Shown: positions 44,388 through 55,596, numbered from the stretch's first letter. The stretch is 64,000 nt of DNA from Mycolicibacillus parakoreensis (GCF_022370835.2 NZ_CP092365.1:3857564-3921563), one strand, 5' to 3'. Notes: generated by a model from the letters alone, not told the origin. Numbers and translations are program-made.

Positions 44388-45662
44388 TTGACCCAGCCCC
44401 GCAGCCCCGCCGCGCTCTGGCGCACGGTGCGCGGGTTCGGGGATTTCTGGCGGCTGCTCAAGCTGCGCGCGGCCAGCCAGTTCGGCGACGGGCTGTTTCA
44501 GGCGGGCCTGGCCGGGGCGCTGCTGTTCAACCCCGAACGGGTCGCCGACCCGTGGGAGGTGGCCGCGGCGTTCGCGGTGCTGTTCTTGCCGTACTCGCTG
44601 CTCGGCCCGTTCGCCGGGGCGCTGCTGGACCGGTGGGATCGGCGCCTGGTGCTCATCGCCGCCAACGCCGCGCGGCTGGTCCTTGTCGTCGGGATCGCGG
44701 TGCTGCTGGCGGTCGGGGCCGGCGAGGTGGCGGTGCTGTGCACCGCGCTGCTGGCCAACGGGTTCACCCGGTTCGTCAGCTCCGGGCTCTCCGCGGCGTT
44801 GCCGCACGTGGTGCCGCGGCGGCTGGTGGTGACGATGAACTCGGTGGCGGTGGCCACCGGGGCGGTCGCGGCGTTTTGCGGCGCCTACTTCATGCTGGTG
44901 CCCCGCCAGCTGGTCGGCGCCGGCGACACCGGCGCGGCGACCGTGATCGTGTTGGTCACCCTGCCGGTGGCCTACGCACTGCTGCTGGCGGCGCGCTTCC
45001 CGCCGCGGGTGCTCGGGCCGCTGCCGCTGGCGGCCGCCGCCACCCGGTCGGTGGCCTACGCGGTGGCCACCGGGTGGGTGGCCGGGCTGCGCACCCTGCG
45101 GATCTATCCGACCGTGGCGGCCACCCTCTCCGGGCTGGTGGCCCACCGGATGGCGTTCGGGATCAACACCCTGCTGGTGTTGGTGCTGGTGCGCCACACC
45201 GGCCCGCAGGCCACCGCGGGGCTGGCCGGGCTGGGCACCGCGGCGCTGTTCGGGGTGGCCACCGGCGCGGGCTCGTTCGCCGCCACCCTGCTCACCCCGG
45301 CGCTCGTCGGCCGCGTCGGGCGCTACGCCACCGGCAACGGCGCGCTCGCACTGGCCGCGGCGGTGCAGCTCGGCGCCGTCGGCCTGCAGCTGCCGGTGCT
45401 GCTGGCCTGCGGCTGCGCGCTGGGCATGGCGGGGCAGACGGTGAAACTCTGCGCCGACTCCGCGATGCAGATCGACGTCGACGACGCACGGCGCGGCCAC
45501 GTGTTCACCGTGCAGGACGCGCTGTTCTGGGTGGCGTTCGTCACCGCGATCGCCGCGGCCGCCTCGGTGATCCCCGCCGACGGCCACGCCCCGGGGCTGG
45601 TGGTCACCGCCACCGGCATGTATCTGGTCGGGTTGGCCACACACGCGGTGTTCGCCCGTTGA
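44388..45662 (+). CDS. MFS-type transporter (Rv0037c homologue)
   Basis: A 424-residue membrane protein with about twelve helices of the major facilitator type, homologue of Rv0037c. Motif [23 protein letters not shown] is the MFS loop 2-3 signature variant. TTG 44388 is chosen as start, with AAGGCAGGA upstream and the conserved [20 protein letters not shown] following; no ATG or GTG fits better. Possibly a drug or solute exporter; the substrate is unknown. It is upstream of the Rv0036c homologue by 20 bp. Confidence 0.82.
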   Translation: MTQPRSPAALWRTVRGFGDFWRLLKLRAASQFGDGLFQAGLAGALLFNPERVADPWEVAAAFAVLFLPYSLLGPFAGALLDRWDRRLVLIAANAARLVLVVGIAVLLAVGAGEVAVLCTALLANGFTRFVSSGLSAALPHVVPRRLVVTMNSVAVATGAVAAFCGAYFMLVPRQLVGAGDTGAATVIVLVTLPVAYALLLAARFPPRVLGPLPLAAAATRSVAYAVATGWVAGLRTLRIYPTVAATLSGLVAHRMAFGINTLLVLVLVRHTGPQATAGLAGLGTAALFGVATGAGSFAATLLTPALVGRVGRYATGNGALALAAAVQLGAVGLQLPVLLACGCALGMAGQTVKLCADSAMQIDVDDARRGHVFTVQDALFWVAFVTAIAAAASVIPADGHAPGLVVTATGMYLVGLATHAVFAR

Positions 45663-45670
45663 GCAGCGGT

Positions 45671-45676
45671 TAGTCT
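45671..45676 (+). promoter_or_regulatory. -10 element (TAGTCT), leaderless Rv0036c homologue
   Basis: TAGTCT lies 6 nt before the ATG at 45683, fitting a leaderless start. Confidence 0.45.
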
Positions 45677-45682
45677 GAGCCG

Positions 45683-46471
45683 ATGGCCGGCCCCACCGAC
45701 TCCCCCGCCGCCGCGGTCGTCGCCGATCTGCACGCCGAGAGCGAGGACCTCGACACGCTGGTCGCGCCGCTGAGCGCCGACGCCTGGCGCACCCCGACCC
45801 CGGCGCCGGGCTGGACGATCGCCCACCAGATCGCCCATTTGCTGTGGACCGACCGGGTCGCGGTGCTCGCGATCACCGACGAGGACGGTTTCGCCGCGCA
45901 GCTGTCGGCGGCGCTGACCAACCCCACCGGGTTCGTCGACGACGGCGCCGCCGAGGGCGCGGCGCTGGCCCCCGACCGGCTGCTCACCGACTGGCGGCGC
46001 ACCCGCGCCCGGCTGCACGACACGCTGCTGGACGTGCCCGAGGGCCGCAGACTGCCGTGGTTCGGCCCGCCGATGAGCGCGGCGTCGATGGCCACCGCCC
46101 GGCTGATGGAGACCTGGGCGCACGGGCTGGATGTGGCCGACGCGCTGGCGGTGGTGCGCCCGCCGACCGCCCGGCTGCGCTCGATCGCGCGCCTGGGGGT
46201 GCGCACCCGCGACTTCGCCTACAGCGTGCACGGGCTGACCCCGCCGGCCGAACCGTTTCACGTCGCGCTGCGCGGCCCCGACGGCGCGCTGTGGACCTGG
46301 GGCCCCCCGGAGGCGCGTCAGCGGGTCACCGGCTCGGCCGAGGACTTCTGTGCGCTGGTCACCCAGCGCCGGGCCCGCGCCGCGCTCGATGTGCACGCCG
46401 ACGGCGCCGACGCCGCGACCTGGCTGACCCTCGCCCAGGCCTTCGCCGGGCCGCCCGGCGCCGGACGCTGA
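45683..46471 (+). CDS. DinB/maleylpyruvate-isomerase-like protein (Rv0036c homologue)
   Basis: A 262-residue protein of the TIGR03084/maleylpyruvate-isomerase-type family, with an N-terminal DinB-like four-helix bundle ([18 protein letters not shown], then [20 protein letters not shown], and the second motif [13 protein letters not shown]). The conserved His residues (HQIAHL, WAHGLD) are metal ligands in the family. The C-terminal 100 residues form an SCP2-like domain. Homologue of Rv0036c. Enzymatic role unknown; mycothiol-dependent activity is known in relatives. Confidence 0.84.
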   Translation: MAGPTDSPAAAVVADLHAESEDLDTLVAPLSADAWRTPTPAPGWTIAHQIAHLLWTDRVAVLAITDEDGFAAQLSAALTNPTGFVDDGAAEGAALAPDRLLTDWRRTRARLHDTLLDVPEGRRLPWFGPPMSAASMATARLMETWAHGLDVADALAVVRPPTARLRSIARLGVRTRDFAYSVHGLTPPAEPFHVALRGPDGALWTWGPPEARQRVTGSAEDFCALVTQRRARAALDVHADGADAATWLTLAQAFAGPPGAGR

Positions 46472-46479
46472 AACCGGCG

Positions 46480-47928
46480 CTACGGCCCGTCGGCCGGGTC
46501 GCGCCGCGCCCACCACGCCCGCAGCTCGGCGATCGCCTCCTCGCGGGCCAGCGGGCCGCGCTGCAGCCGCAGCTCCTTGAGATAGCGCCACGCCTGGCCC
46601 ACCCGCGGGCCGGCCGGGATGTCGAGGATCGTCATGATCTCGTTGCCGTCGAGGTCGGGGCGGACCCGCTGCAGATCCTCGGCGGCCGCCAGCGCGGCGA
46701 TCCGCCGCTCGAGCTCGTCGTAGTTGGCCTGCAGCCGCGCCGCGCGGCGCTTGTTGCGGGTGGTGCAGTCGGCGCGCACCAGCTTGTGCAGCCGGCCCAG
46801 CAGCGGCCCGGCGTCGGTGACGTAGCGCCGCACCGCCGAATCGGTCCAGTTGCCGTCGCCGTAGCCGTGGAACCGCAGATGCAGATACACCAGCTGGGAG
46901 ATGTCGTGGACCATCTGCTTGGAGTACTTCAGCGCCCGCAGCCGTTTGCGGGCCATCTTCGCGCCCACCACCTCGTGGTGGTGGAAGCTCACCGCGCCGT
47001 CGGGCTCGTGACGGCGGGTGGCCGGTTTGCCGATGTCGTGCAGCAGCGCGGCCCAACGCAGCACCAGGTCCGGGCCGTCGTCCTCCAGGTCGATCGCCTG
47101 GCGCAGCACGGTCAGCGAATGCTGATAGACGTCCTTGTGCTGGTGGTGCTCGTCGATCGCCATGCGCATGCCGCCGATCTCGGGCAGCACCACCTCACCC
47201 ATCCCGGTGCTCACCAGCAGGTCGATGCCGGCGACCGGGTCGGCGCCCGCCAGCAGCTTGTCCAGTTCGGCCGCGACGCGTTCGGCGGTGATCCGGGCCA
47301 GCTGCGGCGCCATCGCGGTGATCGCCGCGCGCACCCGCGGCGCCACGGTCAGCCCCAGCTGGGCGACGAACCGGGCGGCGCGCAGCATCCGCAGCGGATC
47401 GTCGCCGAAGGACTCCTCCGGTGCGGCGGGGGTGTCGAGCACCCCGGCGCGCAGCGCGGTCAGCCCGCCGAGCGGGTCGTGGAACTCCCCGGGCCCGTCG
47501 GCGGTGACGCGCACCGCCATCGCGTTGACGGTGAAGTCGCGGCGCACCAGGTCCTCGGCGAGGCGGGTGCCGAACCGCACCTGCGGGTTGCGCGAGACCC
47601 GGTCGTAGCGGTCGGCGCGGAACGTGGTGATCTCCAGCCGCGCCGCGCCCTTGCCGACCCCGACCGTGCCGAACTCGATGCCGGTGTCCCACAGCGCGTC
47701 GGCCCAGCCGCGCACCGCGGCCTGGATCTGCTCCGGGCGGGCGTCGGTGGTGAAATCCAGGTCCGGGCTGAGCCGGCCCAGCAGCGCGTCGCGCACCGAC
47801 CCCCCGACCAGGTAGAGCTCCTGGCCGGCGGCGGCGAACCGCGCCCCCAGTTCCCGCAGCAGCGCGGCGTGGCGGTTGAGCGCCACCGCCGCGGCCAGCA
47901 GGTCGTCGTCGTGGGTGGGGTCGGACAC
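46480..47928 (-). CDS. pcnA: CCA tRNA nucleotidyltransferase (PcnA)
   Basis: A 482-residue enzyme that adds CCA to tRNA 3' ends. NTase head: [15 protein letters not shown] with the catalytic pair in [33 protein letters not shown]; the C-terminal part has an HD domain ([14 protein letters not shown]). Very similar to M. tuberculosis Rv3907c. The start is GTG 47928, which aligns with the family; TAGGCT is placed for a leaderless message. Convergent with the Rv0036c homologue (8 bp apart) and divergent from mutT4. Confidence 0.95.
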   Translation of the reverse strand: MSDPTHDDDLLAAAVALNRHAALLRELGARFAAAGQELYLVGGSVRDALLGRLSPDLDFTTDARPEQIQAAVRGWADALWDTGIEFGTVGVGKGAARLEITTFRADRYDRVSRNPQVRFGTRLAEDLVRRDFTVNAMAVRVTADGPGEFHDPLGGLTALRAGVLDTPAAPEESFGDDPLRMLRAARFVAQLGLTVAPRVRAAITAMAPQLARITAERVAAELDKLLAGADPVAGIDLLVSTGMGEVVLPEIGGMRMAIDEHHQHKDVYQHSLTVLRQAIDLEDDGPDLVLRWAALLHDIGKPATRRHEPDGAVSFHHHEVVGAKMARKRLRALKYSKQMVHDISQLVYLHLRFHGYGDGNWTDSAVRRYVTDAGPLLGRLHKLVRADCTTRNKRRAARLQANYDELERRIAALAAAEDLQRVRPDLDGNEIMTILDIPAGPRVGQAWRYLKELRLQRGPLAREEAIAELRAWWARRDPADGP

Positions 47929-47995
47929 GGCCTGAAAGCCTAGCGGTGCCCGCGGGCCGGCGGCGAGCGTCCCGGGTGGCGCCGTCGCCAACAGC

Positions 47996-48001
47996 TAATA
48001 T
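47996..48001 (+). promoter_or_regulatory. -10 element (TAATAT), leaderless mutT4
   Basis: TAATAT followed by 7 nt and the GTG at 48009. The sequence lies in the 80-bp spacer between divergent pcnA and mutT4, so both promoters are compact. Confidence 0.55.
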
Positions 48002-48008
48002 CGCTGGG

Positions 48009-48746
48009 GTGTCGGAGGGCGAACAGGCCAAACCACGACGGCGCCGCAACCGGCGTCGCCGTCGGCGCCCCGTCGCTCCGGCCACCCCGCCGCCGGAGAC
48101 CGCCGTCGACCCCGGCGCCTCGACCCCGCCGCGCCGGGCCCGCCCGGCGCGCCGCCGCGCCGAGCGGCTGCGCACCGTGCACGAGACCTCGGCCGGCGGG
48201 CTGGTGGTCGACGGGATCGACCGGCCCCGCGGCGAACAGGTCGCCGCGCTCATCGGCCGGCTCGACCGGCGCGGGCGGATGCTGTGGTCGCTGCCCAAGG
48301 GCCACATCGAGGTCGGCGAGACCGCCGAGCAGACCGCGATCCGCGAGGTCGCCGAGGAGACCGGGCTGCAGGGCCGGGTGCTGGCGGCGCTGGGCAGCAT
48401 CGACTACTGGTTCGTCACCGAGGGCCGGCGGGTGCACAAAACCGTCCACCACTATCTGATGCGGTTTCACGGCGGGCAGCTCTGCGACGACGACGTCGAG
48501 GTCGCCGAGGTGGCGTGGGTGCCGGTCGCCGAGTTGCGCGCCCGGCTGGCCTACGCCGACGAACGCCGGCTGGCCGACGTCGCCGACCGGCTGCTCGACA
48601 CCCTGCACAGCGACGGGCCCGCCGCCCTGCCGCCGCTGCCGCCGTCGGCGCCGCGGCGGCGGCCCCAGACCCATTCGCACGCCCGCAGTCATCGTCCCGA
48701 CAACCGCAGCCCGCGCCGGAAGAACGGTCGCGGTCGAAGCCCGTGA
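48009..48746 (+). CDS. mutT4: Nudix hydrolase MutT4
   Basis: A 245-residue Nudix hydrolase, homologue of Rv3908. The Nudix box is present: [20 protein letters not shown] then TG, with catalytic Glu residues in the REVAEE part. The N-terminal ~60 residues are Arg-rich ([12 protein letters not shown]) and the C-terminus is basic, which suggests nucleic-acid or polyphosphate association. Cleaves nucleoside diphosphate-linked compounds, possibly oxidised nucleotides. It overlaps the next gene by GTGA. Confidence 0.92.
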   Translation: MSEGEQAKPRRRRNRRRRRRPVAPATPPPETAVDPGASTPPRRARPARRRAERLRTVHETSAGGLVVDGIDRPRGEQVAALIGRLDRRGRMLWSLPKGHIEVGETAEQTAIREVAEETGLQGRVLAALGSIDYWFVTEGRRVHKTVHHYLMRFHGGQLCDDDVEVAEVAWVPVAELRARLAYADERRLADVADRLLDTLHSDGPAALPPLPPSAPRRRPQTHSHARSHRPDNRSPRRKNGRGRSP

Positions 48747-51091
48747 GGCGCCCCGCCTGGCTGCGTCTCGCCGTGATCGCCGGCATCGCGATCGCCGTGG
48801 CGGGCATCGCCGTCACCCCCGCGGCCGCCGACGACGCCCCCGACGCGACCTCGTTCGTGCGGGTGCAGATCGACACCGTCACCCCCGCGGTGGTCAGCGC
48901 CGACAGCGGCCGGGTGCTCACCGTCGCGGGCCACGTCACCAACACCGGGGACCGGCCGGTGCGCGACGTGATGGTCCGCCTCGAGCAGGCCGCCGCGGTG
49001 CGCACCGCCGCCGGTCTGCGCACCCCGCTGCGCGGCGCCCACGACCAGTTCCAGCCGGTCGCGGGGTTCCACACCGTCGCCGACGAGCTGCAACGCGGCC
49101 AGCGGGCCCACTTCACGCTGACCCGCCCGCTGACCGCCACCGCCGAGGCGGGCCTCGACGTCGCCGAGCCCGGCGTCTACCCGGTGCTGGTCAACGTCAA
49201 CGCCACCCCCGACTTCGGCGCGCCCGCCCGCCTCGACGACGCCCGGTTCCTGCTGCCGGTGCTCGCGGTGCCCACCGACACCGACGACCCCGACGGCGCG
49301 GCCGGTCCCGCCGACACGACCGGCGCCGCCGACGCCGACGGACCCGACACCGACGATCCGGTGGCGCTGACCCTGCTCTGGCCGCTGGCCGACCGGCCCC
49401 GCCTGGCCCCCGGGGTGCCCGGCGGCACCGTGCCGGTGCGGCTCACCGACGACGAGCTGGCCACCTCGCTGGCCCCCGGCGGGCGCCTGGACATCCTGCT
49501 GTCGACGGTGGAGTTCGCCACCGGCGCCGGCGCCGACCCCGACGGGGCCCTGGCGCGCAGCCTGTGCCTGGCGATCGACCCGGACCTGCTGGTCACCGTC
49601 AACGCCATGACCGGCGGCTACGTGGTGCCCGACCCCGACGACCCCGCCGGGGCCACCCGCCCGGGCGCCGGGCAGGCGGCGGCCACCGCCTGGCTGACGC
49701 GGCTGCGGGCCCTGGCCGACCGGCTCTGCGTCACCCCGCTGCCCTACGCGCAGGCCGACCTCACCGCCGTGCAGCGCGCCGGCGACACCGGCCTGGCCAC
49801 CATCGCCACCGCCGGCACCGCCGCGCTGGTCGACCAGCTGCTCGACATCACCACGGTGCGCGGGGCCGTGCCGTTCAGCCAGGCGCCGTTGACCCGCGAC
49901 GCCGCCGACCTGCTGGCCGGCCAAGCCGACACGGTGGCGCTGGCCGCCGCGCCCGCCGACACCGCCGACGGGTCGGGCGAACCCGCGGAGCTGGCCGCGC
50001 GCCGGCTCTCCCCGCGGGTGAGCCTGGCCCCGTTCGACCCGGCGGTCGGGGCCGCGCTGGCCGCGCTGGGCACCACCCCGACCGCACCCACCTACCTCGA
50101 CACCGAGGCCAACCGGGGGTTCAAGCAGAACCTGCGCCACGACTCGACCGTCGCCCGGCGCCAGGACACGCTCGGCGCGCTGCTGTGGCGGATGCTGACC
50201 CCCGCGGTGACGCCGCGGGAGGAACTGCTGGTGCCGCCGGCGAACTGGACGCTGCACCCCGACGACGCCCACGCGCTGCTGTCCACGCTGGCGATGGCGC
50301 TGCGCAACGACCTGGCGGTGCCGCGCCCGCTGCCGGAGCTGCTCGCCGCCGCCCAGACGGCGGCGGCCACCCCGGGGGCGGGCGCGGCGCTGCCGGTGAC
50401 CGTCGAGCGCGGCAACGTCGACGCCGCGGCCACCGCCGCCATCGGCGACCAGTCCCGCCGGCTGTGGGGGCTCACCGGGGCGCTGACCACCGACCCGCGC
50501 ACCGGGCTGACCGGGGTGGCCTACACCGCCCCGCTGCGCGAGGACATGCTGCGGGCGGTGAGCCAGGCCACCCCGCCGGCGGCGCGCAACGACTTCGCCC
50601 ACCGCCAGCTCGGCACGGTCACCGAGACGGTGACCAACCTCATCGGGGGGGTGACCGTGGTCAACCCGGGCGGCTCCTACACCCTGGCCACCGAACACAG
50701 CCCGCTGCCGCTGGCGCTGCGCAACGACCTGGCGGTGCCGGTGCGGGTGCGGCTGCACCTGGACACCCCGCCGGGGATGACGGTCACCGATCTCGGCGAG
50801 ATCGACCTGCCGCCGGGCTATCTGCCGCTGCGGGTGCCCATCGAGGTGCGGTTGAACCAGCGGGTCGCCGTCGACGCCGCGCTGAGCACCCCCGACGGGA
50901 TGCCGCTGGGCCAGACGGTGCGGCTGTCGGTGCACGCCAACGCCTACGGCAAGGTGCTGTTCGCGATCACCCTGTCGGCCACCGCGGTGCTGGTGGTGCT
51001 CGCCGGGCGCCGGCTGTGGCACCGGTTCCGCGGCCAACCCGACCGCGCCGACCTGCCCGAGCCGCGTCCCGGAAACGGCTCCCGGCCGTGA
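48743..51091 (+). CDS. DUF6049-type secreted membrane-anchored protein (Rv3909 homologue)
   Basis: A 782-residue protein. N-terminal signal/anchor ([16 protein letters not shown]), a long extracytoplasmic part beginning with [20 protein letters not shown], with immunoglobulin-like beta-strand blocks, and a single C-terminal helix ([18 protein letters not shown]) followed by a short basic tail. It lies between mutT4 and murJ, overlapping both by 4 bp (GTGA), so it is co-expressed with peptidoglycan precursor export. Function unknown; essential in other mycobacteria as far as I recall. Confidence 0.83.
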   Translation: MRRPAWLRLAVIAGIAIAVAGIAVTPAAADDAPDATSFVRVQIDTVTPAVVSADSGRVLTVAGHVTNTGDRPVRDVMVRLEQAAAVRTAAGLRTPLRGAHDQFQPVAGFHTVADELQRGQRAHFTLTRPLTATAEAGLDVAEPGVYPVLVNVNATPDFGAPARLDDARFLLPVLAVPTDTDDPDGAAGPADTTGAADADGPDTDDPVALTLLWPLADRPRLAPGVPGGTVPVRLTDDELATSLAPGGRLDILLSTVEFATGAGADPDGALARSLCLAIDPDLLVTVNAMTGGYVVPDPDDPAGATRPGAGQAAATAWLTRLRALADRLCVTPLPYAQADLTAVQRAGDTGLATIATAGTAALVDQLLDITTVRGAVPFSQAPLTRDAADLLAGQADTVALAAAPADTADGSGEPAELAARRLSPRVSLAPFDPAVGAALAALGTTPTAPTYLDTEANRGFKQNLRHDSTVARRQDTLGALLWRMLTPAVTPREELLVPPANWTLHPDDAHALLSTLAMALRNDLAVPRPLPELLAAAQTAAATPGAGAALPVTVERGNVDAAATAAIGDQSRRLWGLTGALTTDPRTGLTGVAYTAPLREDMLRAVSQATPPAARNDFAHRQLGTVTETVTNLIGGVTVVNPGGSYTLATEHSPLPLALRNDLAVPVRVRLHLDTPPGMTVTDLGEIDLPPGYLPLRVPIEVRLNQRVAVDAALSTPDGMPLGQTVRLSVHANAYGKVLFAITLSATAVLVVLAGRRLWHRFRGQPDRADLPEPRPGNGSRP

Positions 51092-54000
51092 CCGCCCACA
51101 CCGGCGCCGGGCAGCCGCGGTCGCCCGTGCGCCCCGAGCTCACCGACGCGGCGGTGGTGTCGCGCTCCTGGGGCATGGCGCTGGCCACCCTGGTCAGCCG
51201 GATCACCGGGTTCGTCCGGATCGTGCTGCTGGCCGCGATCCTGGGCGCGGCGCTGTCCAGCGCGTTCTCGGTGGCCAACCAGCTGCCCAACCTCATCGCC
51301 GCGCTGGTGCTCGAGGCCACCTTCACCGCGATCTTCGTGCCGGTGCTGGCCCGCGCCGAACGCGACGACCCCGACGGCGGCGCCGCGTTCGTGCGCCGGC
51401 TGGTCACCTTGGCCACCACGCTGCTGCTGGTCACCACGGTGGGCTCGGTGGCCGCCGCCCCGCTGCTGGTCCGGCTGATGCTCGGCGGCGACCCGCAGGT
51501 CAACGCCGCGCTGACCACCGCGTTCGCCTATCTGCTGCTGCCGCAGGTGATCTTCTACGGGCTGTCGTCGGTGTTCATGGCGATCCTGAACAACCGCAAC
51601 ATCTTCGGCCCGCCGGCGTGGGCGCCGGTGGTCAACAACGCGGTGGCGATCGCCACCCTGGTGGCCTATCTGCTGGTGCCCGGCGAGCTGTCGGTCGACC
51701 CGGTCCGGATGGGCAACCCCAAGCTGCTGGTGCTCGGGATCGGCACCACGTTGGGCGTGGTGGCCCAGGCGGTGGTGCTGCTGGCGGCGATCGGGCGTGA
51801 ACGCATCAGCCTGCGCCCGCTGTGGGGCATCGATGAGCGCCTCAAACGGTTCGGCGCGATGGCCGCCGCGATGGTGGCCTACGTGCTGATCAGCCAGATC
51901 GGGCTGGTGGTCGGCAACCAGATCGCCAGCACCGCCGCCGCCTCGGGCCCGGCGATCTACAACTACACCTGGCTGGTGTTGATGCTGCCGTTCGGGATGA
52001 TCGGGGTCACGGTGTTGACCGTGGTGATGCCGCGGTTGAGCCGCAACGCCGCCGCCGAGGACATCCCGGCGGTGCTCGACGACTTCTCCCTGGCCACCCG
52101 GCTGACGATGATCACGCTGATCCCGACGGTGGCGGTGATGACCGTCGGCGGCTCGGCGATCGGCAGCGCGCTGTTCGCCTACGGCAATTTCGGGTCCGTC
52201 GACGCCGGCTACCTGGGGGCGGCGATCGCGTTGTCGGCGTTCACGCTGGTCCCCTACGCGCTGGTGCTGCTGCAGCTGCGGGTGTTCTACGCGCGCGAGC
52301 AGCCCTGGACGCCGATCGTGATCATCGTGGTGATCACCACCGTGAAGATCCTCGGCTCGCTGGCCGCCCCGCACCTGACCACCAACCCCGACATGGTGGC
52401 CGGTTTTCTGGGCCTGGCCAACGGGGTGGGGTTCCTCGCCGGGGCGATCGTGGGCCATCTGCTGCTGCGGCGGCGGCTGCGCCCGCCCGACGGGCGGCTG
52501 CTCACCCCGACCGTGGTGCGCACCGTGTTGGTGACCATCGCCGCCTCGCTGCTGGCCGGCACCGTCGCCTACGCGGTCGACCGGTTGTTGGGGTTGGCGA
52601 GCCTGACCGCCCACGGCGGGCTCGGCTCGCTGCTGCGGCTGGTGGTCGTGACCGTGATCATCGTGCCGCTGGTCGCGTTGGTGCTGGTGCAGGCCCGGGT
52701 GCCCGACGCCGAGACCGCGCTGCTCGCCGTGCAGCGCCGGCTGCACCGGCGGCGCGGATCTTTTCCCGCCGAGCGGCGACCGCCGCCGGCACCGGTCACG
52801 TACCCTGAGCACAGCAGCAGGCCATCGCCGGACCGTCGGCGCGGAGCCGCCGACCCGCCGGTCGGCGTCGGAAGACCGAAAGGACCGGAGGTGATCGAGA
52901 GTTCCTCCACCCCGTCGGGCAGCGCGCCGAGAACCGGGGGCCGGCGAAACGCCGACGCATTCCAACCCGACTCGTTCCAGCCCGACGTGGCGCCGCCGTC
53001 GCCCGCCGACGACTCGGCGCTGGTGCCCGGAACCAGCATCGCCGGCGGCCGCTACCGGCTGCTGGTCTTCCACGGCGGGCCGCCGGGGCTGCAGTTCTGG
53101 CAGGCCCTCGACACCGCGCTGGACCGGCAGGTCGCGCTGACGTTCGTCAACCCCGACCGCACGCTGTCCGATGAGGACGTCGACACCGTCTTGTCGCGCA
53201 CCCTGCGGTTGACCCGCATCGAGCACCCCGGCATCGCCCGGGTGCTCGACGTCGCCCACACCGGGGCCGGCGGCATGGTGGTCGCCGAGTGGATCCGCGG
53301 CGGGTCGCTGCGCGAGGTGGCCGAGACCGCCCCCTCCCCGATCGGGGCGACCCGCGCGGTGCAGTCGCTGGCCGCCGCCGCCGAGACCGCCCACCGCGGC
53401 GGGGTGGCGCTGGCGATCGACCATCCCAGCCGGGTGCGGGTCAGCATCGACGGCGAAGTGGCGCTGGCGTTTCCGGGCACGCTGCCGGAGGCCACCCCGG
53501 CCGACGACATCGCCGGGATCGGCGCGGTGCTCTACGCCCTGCTGGTCGACCGGTGGCCGCTGACCCAGACCGGCAGCCCCGGCGGGCTGGCCCCGGCCGC
53601 CCGCGACGGCTCGGGCCAGCCGGTGGAGCCCTCGACGGTCAACTCCGACATCCCGTTCCAGATCTCCACCGCCGCCTACCATTCGGTGCGCCAGGACGGC
53701 CGGATCCGCAGTGCGGCCACGCTGCTGAACCTGCTGCAGCAGGCGGCGGTCGTCGCCGACGAAACCGACCTGCTCAAACCGCTCGACGCCGACCTCGCCG
53801 CGACGCCCGAGCCGGGCTCCGGGCGCTCGCGCGCCGGCCGCGACGAGCACGACACCGAGGCCGCGGCGCGCCGGCGCCGGATGGTGCTCATCGGCGCCGG
53901 TCTCGGGGTCGCGATCATCGCGGTGTTCCTGCTGGTGTTGGCCTCGGTGCTGGGGCGGATCTTCGGCGACGTCGGCGGCGGACTGGACAAGGACCGCCTC

Positions 54001-54510
54001 GGGCTCAACACCCCGTCGTCGTCGTCGGCGCGCGCCGAGAGCCCCAACGCCGCGCCCGGGCAGGTCGTCACCCCGGTGCGCGCGACCGTGTTCTCCCCCG
54101 ACGGCGGCGCGGACAACCCCGGCGACGCCGGGCTGGCGATCGACGGCAAATCCTCCACCTCCTGGAAGACCGACATCTACACCGACCCGGTGCCGTTCCC
54201 GAACTTCAAAAGCGGCGTCGGGCTGCTGGTGGAGCTGCCCGAACCGACCGTGGTCGGCGCGGTGACGATCACCGTGTCCAGCACCGGCACCGAGGTGCAG
54301 CTGCGCGCCGCGTCCGACCCGCGCCCGGCCAAGCTCTCCGACACCACCGCGCTGAGCCCGGTCACCGCGGTGCACCGCGGGCAGAACACCGTCGAGGTCG
54401 ACACCGAGGAGTCCACCTCGACGCTTCTGGTGTGGATCGCCAAACTGGGCACCACCGACGGCGAGAACCGCACCAACGTCTCCGAGATCACGGTGCGCGC
54501 CGCCGGCTGA
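51088..54510 (+). CDS. murJ: lipid II flippase MurJ fused to pseudokinase domain
   Basis: A 1140-residue MviN/MurJ protein, homologue of Rv3910. The N-terminal ~520 residues form a 14-helix MOP flippase (SRSWGMALATLVSRITGFVR, then FSVANQLPNLIAALVLEATF). From residue about 650 comes a kinase-like domain (GGRYRLLVFHGGPPGLQFWQ, VALTFVNPDR) that lacks the VAIK lysine, HRD and DFG, hence a pseudokinase. A single helix follows (VLIGAGLGVAIIAVFLLVLA) and then a ~180-residue extracytoplasmic domain with GLAIDGKSSTSWKTD, discoidin-like. Known of family: the phosphorylated pseudokinase binds FhaA. GTG 51088 overlaps Rv3909 homologue. Confidence 0.92.
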   Translation: MTAHTGAGQPRSPVRPELTDAAVVSRSWGMALATLVSRITGFVRIVLLAAILGAALSSAFSVANQLPNLIAALVLEATFTAIFVPVLARAERDDPDGGAAFVRRLVTLATTLLLVTTVGSVAAAPLLVRLMLGGDPQVNAALTTAFAYLLLPQVIFYGLSSVFMAILNNRNIFGPPAWAPVVNNAVAIATLVAYLLVPGELSVDPVRMGNPKLLVLGIGTTLGVVAQAVVLLAAIGRERISLRPLWGIDERLKRFGAMAAAMVAYVLISQIGLVVGNQIASTAAASGPAIYNYTWLVLMLPFGMIGVTVLTVVMPRLSRNAAAEDIPAVLDDFSLATRLTMITLIPTVAVMTVGGSAIGSALFAYGNFGSVDAGYLGAAIALSAFTLVPYALVLLQLRVFYAREQPWTPIVIIVVITTVKILGSLAAPHLTTNPDMVAGFLGLANGVGFLAGAIVGHLLLRRRLRPPDGRLLTPTVVRTVLVTIAASLLAGTVAYAVDRLLGLASLTAHGGLGSLLRLVVVTVIIVPLVALVLVQARVPDAETALLAVQRRLHRRRGSFPAERRPPPAPVTYPEHSSRPSPDRRRGAADPPVGVGRPKGPEVIESSSTPSGSAPRTGGRRNADAFQPDSFQPDVAPPSPADDSALVPGTSIAGGRYRLLVFHGGPPGLQFWQALDTALDRQVALTFVNPDRTLSDEDVDTVLSRTLRLTRIEHPGIARVLDVAHTGAGGMVVAEWIRGGSLREVAETAPSPIGATRAVQSLAAAAETAHRGGVALAIDHPSRVRVSIDGEVALAFPGTLPEATPADDIAGIGAVLYALLVDRWPLTQTGSPGGLAPAARDGSGQPVEPSTVNSDIPFQISTAAYHSVRQDGRIRSAATLLNLLQQAAVVADETDLLKPLDADLAATPEPGSGRSRAGRDEHDTEAAARRRRMVLIGAGLGVAIIAVFLLVLASVLGRIFGDVGGGLDKDRLGLNTPSSSSARAESPNAAPGQVVTPVRATVFSPDGGADNPGDAGLAIDGKSSTSWKTDIYTDPVPFPNFKSGVGLLVELPEPTVVGAVTITVSSTGTEVQLRAASDPRPAKLSDTTALSPVTAVHRGQNTVEVDTEESTSTLLVWIAKLGTTDGENRTNVSEITVRAAG

Positions 54511-54514
54511 GCCG

Positions 54515-54540
54515 GGAACAGCGCCGATTAGTCTGGCGTT
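54515..54540 (+). promoter_or_regulatory. ECF (SigH-like) promoter for trxB-trxC
   Basis: GGAAC (54515-54519), 17-nt spacer, CGTT (54537-54540): the pattern recognised by SigH/SigE-type sigma factors. The gap between murJ and trxB otherwise has a CCCCGGG/CCCGGGG hairpin (54565-54582). In M. tuberculosis, trxB2-trxC is SigH-dependent. Confidence 0.6.
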
Positions 54541-54609
54541 GCTAGCCCTGGATAGCGCCGGATGCCCCGGGTCGCCCCGGGGTCCGCGAGTTCGAGCTGA
54601 AAGGCACAC

Positions 54610-55596
54610 ATGACTTCCTCCTCCGCCGAGGCTCCCGCCGTGCACGACGTGATCGTCATCGGCTCCGGGCCCGCCGGCTACACCGCGGCGATCTACGCCG
54701 CCCGCGCCCAACTCACCCCGCTGGTGTTCGAGGGCAGCTCCTACGGCGGTGCGCTGATGACCACCACCGACGTGGAGAACTACCCGGGCTTCCGCGACGC
54801 CATCCTGGGCCCGGAGTTGATGGACCAGATGCGCGAGCAGGCCCTGCGCTTCGGTGCCGACCTGCGCATGGAGGACGTCGAGTCGGTGCAGCTCGACGCG
54901 CCGGTCAAGGCGGTGGTCACCGGAGACGGGCAGACCCATCGGGCCCGCGCGGTGATCCTGGCGATGGGTGCGGCCGCCCGGTACCTGCACGTCCCCGGGG
55001 AGCAGGAGTTGCTCGGCCGCGGGGTCAGCTCGTGTGCGACCTGCGACGGCTTCTTCTTCCGCGACCAGGACATCGCCGTCATCGGCGGCGGCGACTCGGC
55101 GATGGAGGAGGCGACGTTTCTGACCCGGTTCGCCCGCAGCGTGACGATCGTGCACCGCCGCGAGGAGTTCCGGGCGTCGCGGATCATGCTCGAGCGCGCT
55201 CGCGCCAACCCCAAGATCCGGTTCCACACCAACGCCGTGGTGACCGCGGTCACCGGCGAGGACACCGTCACCGGGCTGCAAGTGCGCGACACCGTGACCG
55301 GCGAGGCCAGCACCCTGGCGGTGACCGGGGTGTTCGTCGCGATCGGCCACGACCCGCGCTCGCAGCTGGTGCGCGACGCCCTCGACGTCGACCCGGAGGG
55401 CTACGTGCGGGTGGCCACCCCCACCACCGCGACCTCGCTGCCGGGGGTCTTCGCCGCCGGCGACCTGGTCGACCGCACCTACCGGCAGGCGGTGACCGCC
55501 GCCGGAACCGGGTGCGCCGCCGCCATCGACGCCGAACGGTGGCTGGCCGAATCCGTGCACCCCGACGCCGACCTGATTGGAGCGCCCCATGAGTGA
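54610..55596 (+). CDS. trxB: thioredoxin reductase
   Basis: A 328-residue low-molecular-weight thioredoxin reductase. FAD motif [16 protein letters not shown], redox CATC (near residue 142) in [19 protein letters not shown] motif [11 protein letters not shown], and C-terminal [20 protein letters not shown]. It regenerates reduced TrxC using NADPH. ATG 54610 with GAAAGGC before it. Its 3' end overlaps trxC by 8 bp. sigM and its anti-sigma gene, present upstream in M. tuberculosis, are missing. Confidence 0.96.
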   Translation: MTSSSAEAPAVHDVIVIGSGPAGYTAAIYAARAQLTPLVFEGSSYGGALMTTTDVENYPGFRDAILGPELMDQMREQALRFGADLRMEDVESVQLDAPVKAVVTGDGQTHRARAVILAMGAAARYLHVPGEQELLGRGVSSCATCDGFFFRDQDIAVIGGGDSAMEEATFLTRFARSVTIVHRREEFRASRIMLERARANPKIRFHTNAVVTAVTGEDTVTGLQVRDTVTGEASTLAVTGVFVAIGHDPRSQLVRDALDVDPEGYVRVATPTTATSLPGVFAAGDLVDRTYRQAVTAAGTGCAAAIDAERWLAESVHPDADLIGAPHE

